Below, one piece after another: positions 7,048-12,420 of a stretch of 12,420 nt of DNA (position 1 is its first letter; each line of letters begins with the position of its first letter). This DNA comes from Candidatus Heimdallarchaeota archaeon (GTDB lineage: Archaea; Asgardarchaeota; Heimdallarchaeia; Heimdallarchaeales; Kariarchaeaceae): positions 1 to 12,420 of the forward strand of contig JAAFKL010000440.1 in assembly GCA_021399405.1 (NCBI GenBank), given 5' to 3'. Under the pieces are notes generated by a model. That model searched no databases and was not told the origin of the DNA. It saw nothing but the letters and a program-made list of their open reading frames with translations. Made by a program: the position numbers and the translations under genes.

Positions 7048-7668
7048 ATGAAAGAAAAGCATGTCATAGATACTTTCAAGATATTAACTGGACCTATTGT
7101 ACTGATATTAATGGGGATATTTGATCAATGGGATAATACAACCGCATGGGTGTATCTTGCTATACATGGTACCTATGGTTATTTATGGGTAATGAAGAGT
7201 AAAATGTTTCCTGATAAAAGTTGGGAAATTAATGCAACAATATTTAGAAGGTTCTGGATTTCATCTGGTTTAGTTGGATATTGGATTGCCCCATTCTTAT
7301 TAATGTATTATGAATATAGTGCCCCTAATTGGGTAATTGCAATAACTGTATCCTTATGGGGATTTGGCGTGTTTTGGCATTTTTCAGCGGATATGCAGAA
7401 ATACTTGTCATTAAAGCTAAATCCTGGAAAGTTGTTTACCGATGGAGTATGGTCCAAGGTTCGCAATCCGAATTATTTTGGTGAATTTTTAATTTATCTT
7501 AGTTATTCTATTCTAAGTGGTCATTGGTTCCCATTCATCTTTCTTGTATTTATTATGGCTGTAGAATGGATGCCGAATATTAGTAGAAAGGAGAATTCTC
7601 TGTCAAGATATGAAGAATTCAATGATTGGAAAAAAGAATCCAAGTTATTAATTCCCTACATTTTGTGA
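7048..7668 (+). CDS. DUF1295 / isoprenylcysteine methyltransferase-like membrane protein
   Basis: A 206-residue membrane protein with about five hydrophobic helices (near 13-25, 33-47, 68-90, 95-111 and 145-175). The C-terminal half carries the signature of the DUF1295 / steroid 5-alpha-reductase / ICMT-like fold: SADMQKY at 113-119, DGVWSKVRNPNYFGEFL at 132-148 (the R-N-P-N-Y-x-G-E core), and a charged tail with E-N-S-L-S-R-Y-E-E-F ending in the PYIL terminus. In related enzymes this region binds the cofactor (NADPH in reductases, S-adenosylmethionine in methyltransferases) and modifies lipids, sterols or prenylated termini. Which chemistry applies here cannot be decided from sequence. The protein is somewhat short for full DUF1295 members (usually about 250-270), with the missing part at the N-terminus. 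It is transcribed toward the CuA-domain gene 167 bases downstream. Confidence 0.8.
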   Translation: MKEKHVIDTFKILTGPIVLILMGIFDQWDNTTAWVYLAIHGTYGYLWVMKSKMFPDKSWEINATIFRRFWISSGLVGYWIAPFLLMYYEYSAPNWVIAITVSLWGFGVFWHFSADMQKYLSLKLNPGKLFTDGVWSKVRNPNYFGEFLIYLSYSILSGHWFPFIFLVFIMAVEWMPNISRKENSLSRYEEFNDWKKESKLLIPYIL

Positions 7669-7774
7669 GCTGAAATAAATATAATAAATTGATTAGGAGC
7701 AAATTTTAAATTTAATATCTTTCTAAATAATGAAGTAATTAGCTAAGTAGATCTCGTTTCCAATAAAGGATATT

Positions 7775-7782
7775 CTTATATT
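7775..7782 (+). promoter_or_regulatory. TATA-like box of the CuA-winged-helix gene
   Basis: CTTATATT would place the transcription start near 7803-7806. That leaves a leader of about 30 bases holding the inverted repeat at 7808-7822 and the Shine-Dalgarno site at 7823-7827. Confidence 0.4.
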
Positions 7783-7807
7783 GAAGAGGGGTAATTAGAA
7801 TTTGCTT

Positions 7808-7822
7808 GATAAGTAATTTATC
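7808..7822. repeat. GATAA-n5-TTATC inverted repeat (candidate operator)
   Basis: A perfect 5-bp dyad with a 5-base spacer sits between the predicted transcription start and the Shine-Dalgarno site of the CuA-winged-helix gene. Binding here would block initiation, so autoregulation by the encoded winged helix is a reasonable guess. The arms are short and AT-rich, so chance is not excluded. Confidence 0.35.
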
Positions 7823-7827
7823 GAGGT
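7823..7827 (+). promoter_or_regulatory. Shine-Dalgarno site that selects the TTG start of the CuA gene
   Basis: GAGGT lies eight bases before the TTG at 7836. The first in-frame ATG is codon 18, in the middle of the N-terminal hydrophobic helix and without a ribosome binding site, so the TTG is the better start. Confidence 0.55.
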
Positions 7828-7835
7828 AACAATTT

Positions 7836-8954
7836 TTGGAGAGTGTTATTATCATCAAATCTTACAGATTCATTGCCTATATTTTCATGCTCACTCTATT
7901 TGTAACTTCCCAAAGTTCTGGAGGGAATGATCCACTCAATGTCCTAATTGATGAAACAACAAATGATTATCATATCGAGATTATTACTTCACAATGGGAA
8001 ATGTTAGCGATTGATTTAGTTAGAGTTGAAAAGTTAATGGGAGACGGTATGAGTGAAACAAAGGCAAGAGAAACAGCGAGCTATAACGGTTCAATCGGCT
8101 TTTTTTTGACTGGCAAAACCATTAGATTTGCTATTACCTCTACGGATGTCCAACATGGTTTCCAGCTTGGATATAAAAACGCAGAAGGAGACGAAATATC
8201 AATAGCTGTGGCTGCAAATAGACCCCTCCCGGGTGAAGACTATGGAACATATATCAATGCTCAAATAGATTTACCAGATAGACCTATGACAATAAAGGCA
8301 AATTGTTACATATTTTGCGGACTAGGGCATCCTAACATGAATCTTGAGTTTGTTGTAAAAGATGAATCAAATACTTTGACATTAGATGCTGAAGGATTGC
8401 AATTTGTAGTGGGTTCATTGGTATTAATAACTGGACTTAGTATTAGCGTTTATAAAATTAGACCTTTAATATTTGGTAGACCACTAATTCTCTCTGATAA
8501 ACAAGAAGACATAATCTCTAAGATTTTCAAATCACAAACCTCGATTTACTTTTATGTAATGGGAAGAGCAAAAGAAGGAGGAGGCTTTGATACAAATGAT
8601 ATTCCATTAACAATACCAAAAGATATATACAATTACAAATTTCTTTTGCATCCGATTAGACTATCAATGGCTAAACTATTATACGAAAACATGCAAATGA
8701 CCTCAATCGAATTAAAAACCATGCTTGAGGTATCGACGAATGATATTAATACACATATCAATGCTTTACAGAAAAAAGGATACATTCACACTGAGCATAA
8801 GTTTGTGGAAGGATCGAGAAAGCTGATCGTGACACTCAAGCCATTTGGATCTGAACAATTTAAAATCCTCATTGATCTGTTACACCTTTTTCTTGATAAT
8901 TCATCAAATTATGACGAACTCTTACAATCTAACGAGTTCTCTGATGACAATTGA
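7836..8954 (+). CDS. Membrane CuA cupredoxin fused to winged helix-turn-helix (putative copper/redox sensor regulator)
   Basis: A 372-residue protein. Residues 6-25 are hydrophobic (signal anchor or signal peptide). Residues 85-175 form a cytochrome oxidase subunit II-like cupredoxin: GKTIRFAITSTDVQHGF (93-109) is the DVxH strand, and CYIFCGLGHPNM (157-168) is the CuA loop. All side-chain ligands of the binuclear centre are present: H107, C157, C161, H165 and M168. Residues 187-206 are a membrane helix. After a linker comes a winged helix at about 270-345 (HPIRLSMAKLLYENM, then a recognition helix STNDINTHINALQKKGYI and a wing to 333), like the HTH_34 / ArsR-type regulators. With both helices spanning, the copper domain faces outside and the DNA-binding domain the cytoplasm. 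The aromatic cytochrome c docking patch is poor (only W54), and no oxidase subunit I gene is visible. A sensor is inferred; an odd oxidase subunit is less likely. Start TTG is chosen on the Shine-Dalgarno site. Confidence 0.85.
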   Translation: MESVIIIKSYRFIAYIFMLTLFVTSQSSGGNDPLNVLIDETTNDYHIEIITSQWEMLAIDLVRVEKLMGDGMSETKARETASYNGSIGFFLTGKTIRFAITSTDVQHGFQLGYKNAEGDEISIAVAANRPLPGEDYGTYINAQIDLPDRPMTIKANCYIFCGLGHPNMNLEFVVKDESNTLTLDAEGLQFVVGSLVLITGLSISVYKIRPLIFGRPLILSDKQEDIISKIFKSQTSIYFYVMGRAKEGGGFDTNDIPLTIPKDIYNYKFLLHPIRLSMAKLLYENMQMTSIELKTMLEVSTNDINTHINALQKKGYIHTEHKFVEGSRKLIVTLKPFGSEQFKILIDLLHLFLDNSSNYDELLQSNEFSDDN

Positions 8955-8994
8955 AAGAACATTTTCTAAGAGCTTCAACTGTAAATATCATTAA

Positions 8995-10776
8995 TTATGC
9001 AGATATAGTTTCTCCAGTTTGTACTCTCCACAATGCTGAATACATTCCATCTAATTCAATTAACTGATCATGAGTTCCCTGCTCAATCAACTTACCAAAG
9101 CTTAGCACAAAAATTCGATCTGCATTTCTAATTGTTGAGAGTCTGTGTGCAATCACAATGGTAGTTCGTCCTACAATTATTTTTTCAAGTGACCTTTGGA
9201 TTGCTGCTTCTGTTTCATTATCTACACTTGAGGTGGCTTCATCTAAGATTAGGATCGGTGGATTCTTTAATACAGCTCTGGAGATGCTAATTCTTTGCCT
9301 CTGTCCTCCACTGAGTTTCTGGCCACGCTCACCTACCAAAGTATCATATCCAAGTGGTAGATTGTCTACGAAATCATGTATTTCAGCGATTTTTGCAGCT
9401 TCAATGATTTCTTCCAATGGAGTGTCAGGTTTCCCATAAGCAATGTTTTCTTTCACTGAACCATCAAGTAAGAAAACATCCTGACTAACAAATCCAATTC
9501 CTCTTCGATAATCCTTTAGAACTAATTCTTTAATATTTTTATCATCTAGATAGATCGAACCAGAAACTGGGTCATAAAATCGAAGTAATAATTTTACTAG
9601 AGTCGACTTTCCAGATCCAGTTGGACCCACAAATGCAATGGTTTGTCCTTCTTCTATTGTGACATCAAAATTTGAAATTACCGCTTCCCTTCCCTTATAT
9701 GAAAAATCAATGTTTCTCAATTCTAATTTACCTTGAATTTGATCAAGCGGAAGTGATACATTGCCAGATATTATTTTTCTCTTGGTATCAAGCAAATCCA
9801 ATGCCCTCGAAGTCGATGCCATGGCTCTTTGGTACTGATCAAAAGTTTCACCAAGCCTTGTCAAAGGCCAAAGTAACCTTTGTATCAAAAATATCGTTAT
9901 TGAATACGCAGCAAGTTCCATACGTCCATCTAAAGTAAAAATACCCCCGACAATCAACATACCCAGGAACCCCATTACTATGATCATTCGGATGAGAGGA
10001 GAGAATGCAGAACTAAGTGTAATTACATTGCGATTACTTAAACGGTAATCTTCAGATGCCTCATTGATCCTCCCATATTCATAATTTTCATTAGTATAGC
10101 TCTTAATGGTTGCAATGCCAGTTAGATTATTTGCTAACCTCCCATTCATTATTCCGACCTTATCTCTCATTATTGCATATCTCGGTTCAAGTCGTTTCTG
10201 AAATTTCACAGAGAAATAAATGATAAACGGAATCGGAACCAAGGCAATGGTACCTATGATTGGGTTCAGAAGAAAAAATAATACTGAAATTGTAAAAACT
10301 GTAACTACTACCTGAATTAAATCATTTGCCCCTATATCAAGGAAACGCTCGAGTTGATTTATATCGTCTGAGACCACCGACATAATTGCTCCACTTTGCC
10401 TGTCTTCATAGAATTCGAGTTCTAAATGTTGAAGGTGATTATAAAGGTCCATACGCAATTTATGTTCTACATTTTGAGCCAAATTTCTCCATCTCACCTT
10501 GTACCAAAATTCAAATAAAGATTCACCAGCCCAGACTAAAAAGGTAAGGAATCCAAGAAAGTATAGTTGGTAACGAAGATTTTCGATTCCCATCTGCCCA
10601 AAAACTGAATTTTCACCCCGGTCAATTATGTCAACTGCCGCTCCAATTAACAATGGGGGTGCGAGATCTAATAATTTATTTAAAATTGAATATAAAGTTG
10701 CAATCATCAGATCTTTTCTGTGATGACTAGTATATCCTATCAATCTCTTTAATGGTGATTCGGTAGATATAGACAC
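8995..10776 (-). CDS. ABC half-exporter, fused membrane and ATPase domains (MsbA/BmrA-like)
   Basis: A 593-residue exporter half-molecule, the normal length for this family; two copies form the working transporter. Residues 1-310 are the six-helix ABC membrane domain, with RQSGAIMSVVSDDINQLERF at 126-145 as the conserved coupling-helix region. Residues 350-585 are the ATPase: Walker A GPTGSGKST at 384-392, Q-loop Q432, signature LSGGQ at 488-492, Walker B ILILDEA at 508-514 with catalytic E513, and switch histidine H544. Every catalytic residue is intact, so an active drug, lipid or peptide exporter is expected; the substrate is unknown. The start is GTG at 10776. The ATG two bases upstream is in another frame, and an in-frame stop lies six codons before the GTG. 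The gene converges with the CuA-winged-helix gene (40 bases between stop codons) and diverges from the RIO kinase gene. Confidence 0.95.
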   Translation of the reverse strand: MSISTESPLKRLIGYTSHHRKDLMIATLYSILNKLLDLAPPLLIGAAVDIIDRGENSVFGQMGIENLRYQLYFLGFLTFLVWAGESLFEFWYKVRWRNLAQNVEHKLRMDLYNHLQHLELEFYEDRQSGAIMSVVSDDINQLERFLDIGANDLIQVVVTVFTISVLFFLLNPIIGTIALVPIPFIIYFSVKFQKRLEPRYAIMRDKVGIMNGRLANNLTGIATIKSYTNENYEYGRINEASEDYRLSNRNVITLSSAFSPLIRMIIVMGFLGMLIVGGIFTLDGRMELAAYSITIFLIQRLLWPLTRLGETFDQYQRAMASTSRALDLLDTKRKIISGNVSLPLDQIQGKLELRNIDFSYKGREAVISNFDVTIEEGQTIAFVGPTGSGKSTLVKLLLRFYDPVSGSIYLDDKNIKELVLKDYRRGIGFVSQDVFLLDGSVKENIAYGKPDTPLEEIIEAAKIAEIHDFVDNLPLGYDTLVGERGQKLSGGQRQRISISRAVLKNPPILILDEATSSVDNETEAAIQRSLEKIIVGRTTIVIAHRLSTIRNADRIFVLSFGKLIEQGTHDQLIELDGMYSALWRVQTGETISA

Positions 10777-10793
10777 ATTCGGTTCATAAACTT

Positions 10794-10838
10794 ATTACTA
10801 ATAACTCTTAAGCTATCAGATATTGAGTTGTTACTAAT
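10794..10838. repeat. Long near-perfect inverted repeat near the ABC half-exporter start
   Basis: ATTACTAATAACTC (10794-10807) and GAGTTGTTACTAAT (10825-10838) pair at 12 of 14 positions, with one further G-T wobble and one mismatch, across a 17-base spacer. It begins 18 bases upstream of the exporter's GTG, where its core promoter or leader should lie. It may be an operator for a dimeric repressor or an RNA hairpin in the exporter leader. Confidence 0.55.
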
Positions 10839-10883
10839 TGATCTTTTGTAACTGAAATTAAATATTAAGATTTAGTCAGTACA

Positions 10884-10895
10884 TTAATATATATT
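10884..10895 (+). promoter_or_regulatory. TATA box upstream of small ORF and RIO kinase gene
   Basis: TTAATATATATT is a strong archaeal TATA element. Expected initiation about 25 bases downstream (near 10914) would put the GGAGGT of the small ORF at or very near the 5' end of the message. The exact start site decides whether the small ORF can be translated. Confidence 0.5.
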
Positions 10896-10912
10896 GCACT
10901 CTTCTGTAAATT

Positions 10913-10918
10913 GGAGGT
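10913..10918 (+). promoter_or_regulatory. Shine-Dalgarno site with a nearby complementary sequence
   Basis: GGAGGT lies eight bases before the ATG at 10927. The perfect complement ACCTCC occurs at 10966-10971, and TTG just before pairs with CAA just after if one C is bulged. The site could therefore be masked by a long-loop hairpin. Confidence 0.4.
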
Positions 10919-10926
10919 AGATATCT

Positions 10927-10986
10927 ATGATAAGCCTAATGAAAACAAAGATACAAACATTTACCACCTCCCAAATCAGATTCTGA
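10927..10986 (+). CDS. Possible 19-codon leader peptide
   Basis: The frame reads MISLMKTKIQTFTTSQIRF then TGA. Support is a full GGAGGT site at good spacing and a TATA box upstream; both are stronger than those of most real genes here. It resembles no family I know, and the length alone is not significant. It ends 68 bases before the RIO kinase start, so it could be a leader peptide in the kinase transcript or an accidental reading frame inside a structured leader. Confidence 0.3.
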   Translation: MISLMKTKIQTFTTSQIRF

Positions 10987-10987
10987 T
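10975..10987. repeat. 13-base palindrome ATCAGA-T-TCTGAT
   Basis: A perfect dyad with a one-base centre cannot fold as a tight hairpin, so it is more likely a protein site than an RNA structure. It overlaps the end of the small ORF and abuts a TATA-like ATATTATATTTT element. The half-site ATCAGAT also occurs at 10815-10821, in the spacer of the long inverted repeat. Confidence 0.35.
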
Positions 10988-11023
10988 ATTATATTTTTCA
11001 GACAGATTCGAGAGTTAAGACAA

Positions 11024-11039
11024 GCCATGACTATATGGC
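11024..11039. repeat. GCCAT-n6-ATGGC dyad over a TATA-like core, with GACTATA direct repeat
   Basis: GCCAT (11024-11028) and ATGGC (11035-11039) are perfect complements. The centre and right edge contain GACTATA, repeated once more at 11040-11046 with an 11-base period. The ACTATAT core lies about 22 bases before the kinase ATG, so it may be a second, leaderless promoter whose TATA box is inside an operator-like dyad. Confidence 0.35.
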
Positions 11040-11054
11040 GACTATACAACTAAG

Positions 11055-12314
11055 ATGAGAAATAAAAAAATAGTAGGTCTTGATCTTGAAATTGGATCAT
11101 CCCCAAATTCATCAATATCTGCCCTTTATGCAGTTTATCTCTATGATGGTCAAAACAATCAAGAGACAACATTACGTAAAGTCAATTTAGCAGATATAAA
11201 TCAAATAATTCAAGGCTTCCAACCGGATTTTGTTGTTTCCGATAACGTTCTGGAAATCATTGGAAGTAAACAAAACCTTGATCTGTTCCTAGAATCTTTA
11301 CCCAATTTAACCCAATTTGTACAAATTACATATGATAGCAATGGATACCAACAGACATTATCTGAATTGGCTAAACAAAGTGGTTTGAATATATTTAATA
11401 AGTTAAATTCAGAGAAGACAGTTGAACTCTGTGTTTATCTGCTAATCAAAGGCCATGGTAAGATAATTGGTAAAAATGGGAATTCAATGTTGATGAGTGA
11501 ATTTATCCACATGCAAGAATCGAAATCAGAAGGTAAAAACAATGATGAAGTCATCCTGATGAATAATATTGGTATGAGACAGTTTCCAAGTTTAATTTCG
11601 AAATTCAGTCCTAAAAGTACATTGGTTTCATTGATAGGTGAGGGTAAAGAAGCGATAGTTGGGCTTTTTGAAGATGAAGTCAAGAATTATCATGTCATCA
11701 AGTGTTTTAGAAAGTACTCACCTGTTGTAAATGGATTGAAACCAAAACTCTATCATCTTCACGATTGGGATTATGCGATAAAACTTGCTAAATCTGAAGA
11801 GGAGCATCTTCGAATTGCTAATTATCATAATATTGCGACTCCAAAAGTGATTAGCCAATCAGGTCCTTTTGTGGTAATGGAAGCAATTACATCAGAAAAT
11901 GGAACAGAAATTAAAATTGCACCAACATTATCTCAAACAAATTTACGTCAATTGGGTCTTGATCCAATTGAATTTTTCTACCAATCATTGGATTTGTTGA
12001 TGGAGTTATTCTCTGAAGCTAAACTTGTTCATAATGATTATTCTGCACAAAACTTACTCCTAAGAGGAGAGGATATTATAGTAATAGATTTTTCCCAAGC
12101 GGAAAAAATTAATTTGAAGACTTTTAGTAATACACCAAAGCGGATCCGTGTTGATGATGCTTTAATCAAGGTTAAGAAGGATGTTCACACTATCTCATCA
12201 TACTTCAGCAAGAAATACAGGCTTTCAATAGAAACAGCCCAAATTTACAAAGAATTTGTTAATACTATTCCACAAAAATTATTAGATCAATGCGATGAGC
12301 ATTTAATTACTTAG
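11055..12314 (+). CDS. DUF460-like RNase H-fold domain fused to RIO-type kinase
   Basis: A 419-residue protein without signal or membrane segments. Residues 1-140 match the pattern of the N-terminal DUF460 domain (COG2433, archaeal, RNase H/RuvC-like fold): KIVGLDLEIGSSP at 5-17, YAVYLYDG at 25-32, QPDFVVSDNVLEI at 56-68, LTQFVQITY at 85-93, LSELAKQSGL at 102-111 and ELCVYLLIKGHGKI at 124-137. Residues 190-405 are a RIO-family atypical kinase: nucleotide loop SLIGEGKEA at 192-200, ATP-binding lysine K216 in VIKCF, hinge VVMEAI at 273-278, catalytic loop LVHNDYSAQNLLL at 324-336 (D328, N333), and metal-binding D345 in IDFSQ. Canonical RIO proteins act in small-subunit ribosome maturation; I infer phosphorylation or ATPase activity but cannot name a target. 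The loop reads HND where HAD or HGD is usual. ATG 11055 is used because KKIVGLD lies directly after it; no Shine-Dalgarno site precedes it. Confidence 0.85.
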   Translation: MRNKKIVGLDLEIGSSPNSSISALYAVYLYDGQNNQETTLRKVNLADINQIIQGFQPDFVVSDNVLEIIGSKQNLDLFLESLPNLTQFVQITYDSNGYQQTLSELAKQSGLNIFNKLNSEKTVELCVYLLIKGHGKIIGKNGNSMLMSEFIHMQESKSEGKNNDEVILMNNIGMRQFPSLISKFSPKSTLVSLIGEGKEAIVGLFEDEVKNYHVIKCFRKYSPVVNGLKPKLYHLHDWDYAIKLAKSEEEHLRIANYHNIATPKVISQSGPFVVMEAITSENGTEIKIAPTLSQTNLRQLGLDPIEFFYQSLDLLMELFSEAKLVHNDYSAQNLLLRGEDIIVIDFSQAEKINLKTFSNTPKRIRVDDALIKVKKDVHTISSYFSKKYRLSIETAQIYKEFVNTIPQKLLDQCDEHLIT

Positions 12315-12367
12315 AATGGAATAATTGTACTCGATAGAAATTTAAGTAAACAAACCAATGTTTTATT

Positions 12368-12420
12368 GTGGATCTAAAGAATAAAAAAATATTAATCGAG
12401 GGTATCGGTGGAATTGGAGG
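12368..12420 (+). CDS. Start of a Rossmann-fold protein, cut by window edge
   Basis: From a GTG at 12368 the frame reads MDLKNKKILIEGIGGIG and continues off the edge. KKILIEGIGGIGG is the first strand and glycine-rich turn of a nucleotide-binding Rossmann fold, as in ThiF/E1-like enzymes, ketopantoate reductases or other dehydrogenases; 17 residues cannot decide which. The nearest in-frame stop upstream is at 12347-12349, and the ATG at 12358 is in another frame and soon closes, so GTG is the likely start. An AATTTAAGTA stretch near 12338-12348 is at leaderless TATA distance. It lies 53 bases after the RIO kinase gene in the same direction. Confidence 0.6.
   Translation, partial: MDLKNKKILIEGIGGIG

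Larger units (their letters stand above)
7669..7835. other. Intergenic region before the CuA gene
   Basis: An AT-rich, 167-base stretch without an ORF. It holds the candidate TATA box, the GATAA dyad and the ribosome binding site listed separately. No convincing terminator hairpin for the DUF1295-like gene is seen. Confidence 0.5.
10777..11054. other. Structured divergent intergenic region
   Basis: A 278-base region between the divergent ABC half-exporter and RIO kinase genes. It contains a long near-perfect inverted repeat (10794-10838), a plus-strand TATA box (10884-10895), a 19-codon ORF with a strong Shine-Dalgarno site (10927-10986), a 13-base palindrome (10975-10987), a second TATA-like element (about 10985-10997) and a GCCAT/ATGGC dyad (11024-11039). 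This is much more local symmetry than in the other intergenic regions of the window. Confidence 0.5.

Noticed and set aside
6921..7124. 67-codon plus-strand ORF
   Set aside because: It overlaps both the DUF4177-like gene and the start of the DUF1295-like gene in other frames and has no recognisable protein features.
7836..8954. Plain call as cytochrome c oxidase subunit II
   Set aside because: The cupredoxin part matches, but a subunit II should have two N-terminal helices before the CuA domain and no cytoplasmic winged helix after it; no other oxidase gene is visible.
9158..9938. Two plus-strand ORFs (93 and 88 codons)
   Set aside because: Both are antisense shadows of the ABC half-exporter ATPase and membrane domains.
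10776..10778. ATG at 10778 (minus strand) as the ABC half-exporter start
   Set aside because: It is out of frame with the exporter; the in-frame start is the overlapping GTG at 10776.
11435..11683. 82-codon minus-strand ORF
   Set aside because: Antisense to the linker and kinase N-lobe of the RIO fusion gene, with no features of its own.
1..12420. CRISPR arrays, tRNA or rRNA genes, insertion sequences
   Set aside because: No regularly spaced repeats, cloverleaf-like segments, rRNA signatures, transposase frames or terminal inverted repeats were seen on either strand.

Overview
The window reads as a stretch of an AT-rich archaeal chromosome. The archaeal signals are TATA-like boxes centred about 25 bases before several start codons (leaderless transcripts), strong Shine-Dalgarno sites in front of downstream operon genes, an atypical RIO-type kinase, and a domain resembling the archaeal DUF460 family. 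A TPR protein whose C-terminal part resembles a longin/roadblock fold, together with a copper (CuA) cupredoxin, makes an Asgard archaeon of the Heimdallarchaeia type plausible. That lineage call is inference; no rRNA or other phylogenetic marker is present.

Layout, left to right. (1) A minus-strand MFS exporter is cut by the left edge (1-1184). Upstream of it lies a minus-strand 655-residue TPR protein (1388-3355). (2) A DoxX-type membrane protein (3383-3805) is divergent from the TPR gene, and its TATA box lies inside the TPR coding sequence. (3) A three-gene ABC-2 exporter operon (3985-6704) has one ATPase and two tandemly duplicated permeases. Its first gene looks leaderless; the other two have Shine-Dalgarno sites that overlap the preceding stop codon. 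(4) A 59-codon DUF4177-like gene (6806-6985) and a DUF1295/isoprenylcysteine-methyltransferase-like membrane protein (7048-7668) follow, each with its own TATA-like box. (5) A membrane protein at 7836-8954 joins an extracytoplasmic CuA cupredoxin domain through one membrane helix to a cytoplasmic winged helix-turn-helix. (6) A convergent minus-strand ABC half-exporter lies at 8995-10776. (7) A structured 278-base intergenic region carries a long inverted repeat, promoter elements and a 19-codon ORF with a strong Shine-Dalgarno site. (8) A fusion of a DUF460-like RNase H-fold domain with a RIO kinase lies at 11055-12314. (9) The first 17 codons of a Rossmann-fold protein run off the right edge.

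The two most notable objects are the CuA-winged-helix protein, which looks like a one-component membrane copper/redox sensor rather than an oxidase subunit, and the DUF460-RIO kinase fusion. Three separate export systems (MFS, ABC-2, ABC half-exporter) sit close to the sensor, so control of efflux is an obvious hypothesis, but nothing in the sequence proves the targets.
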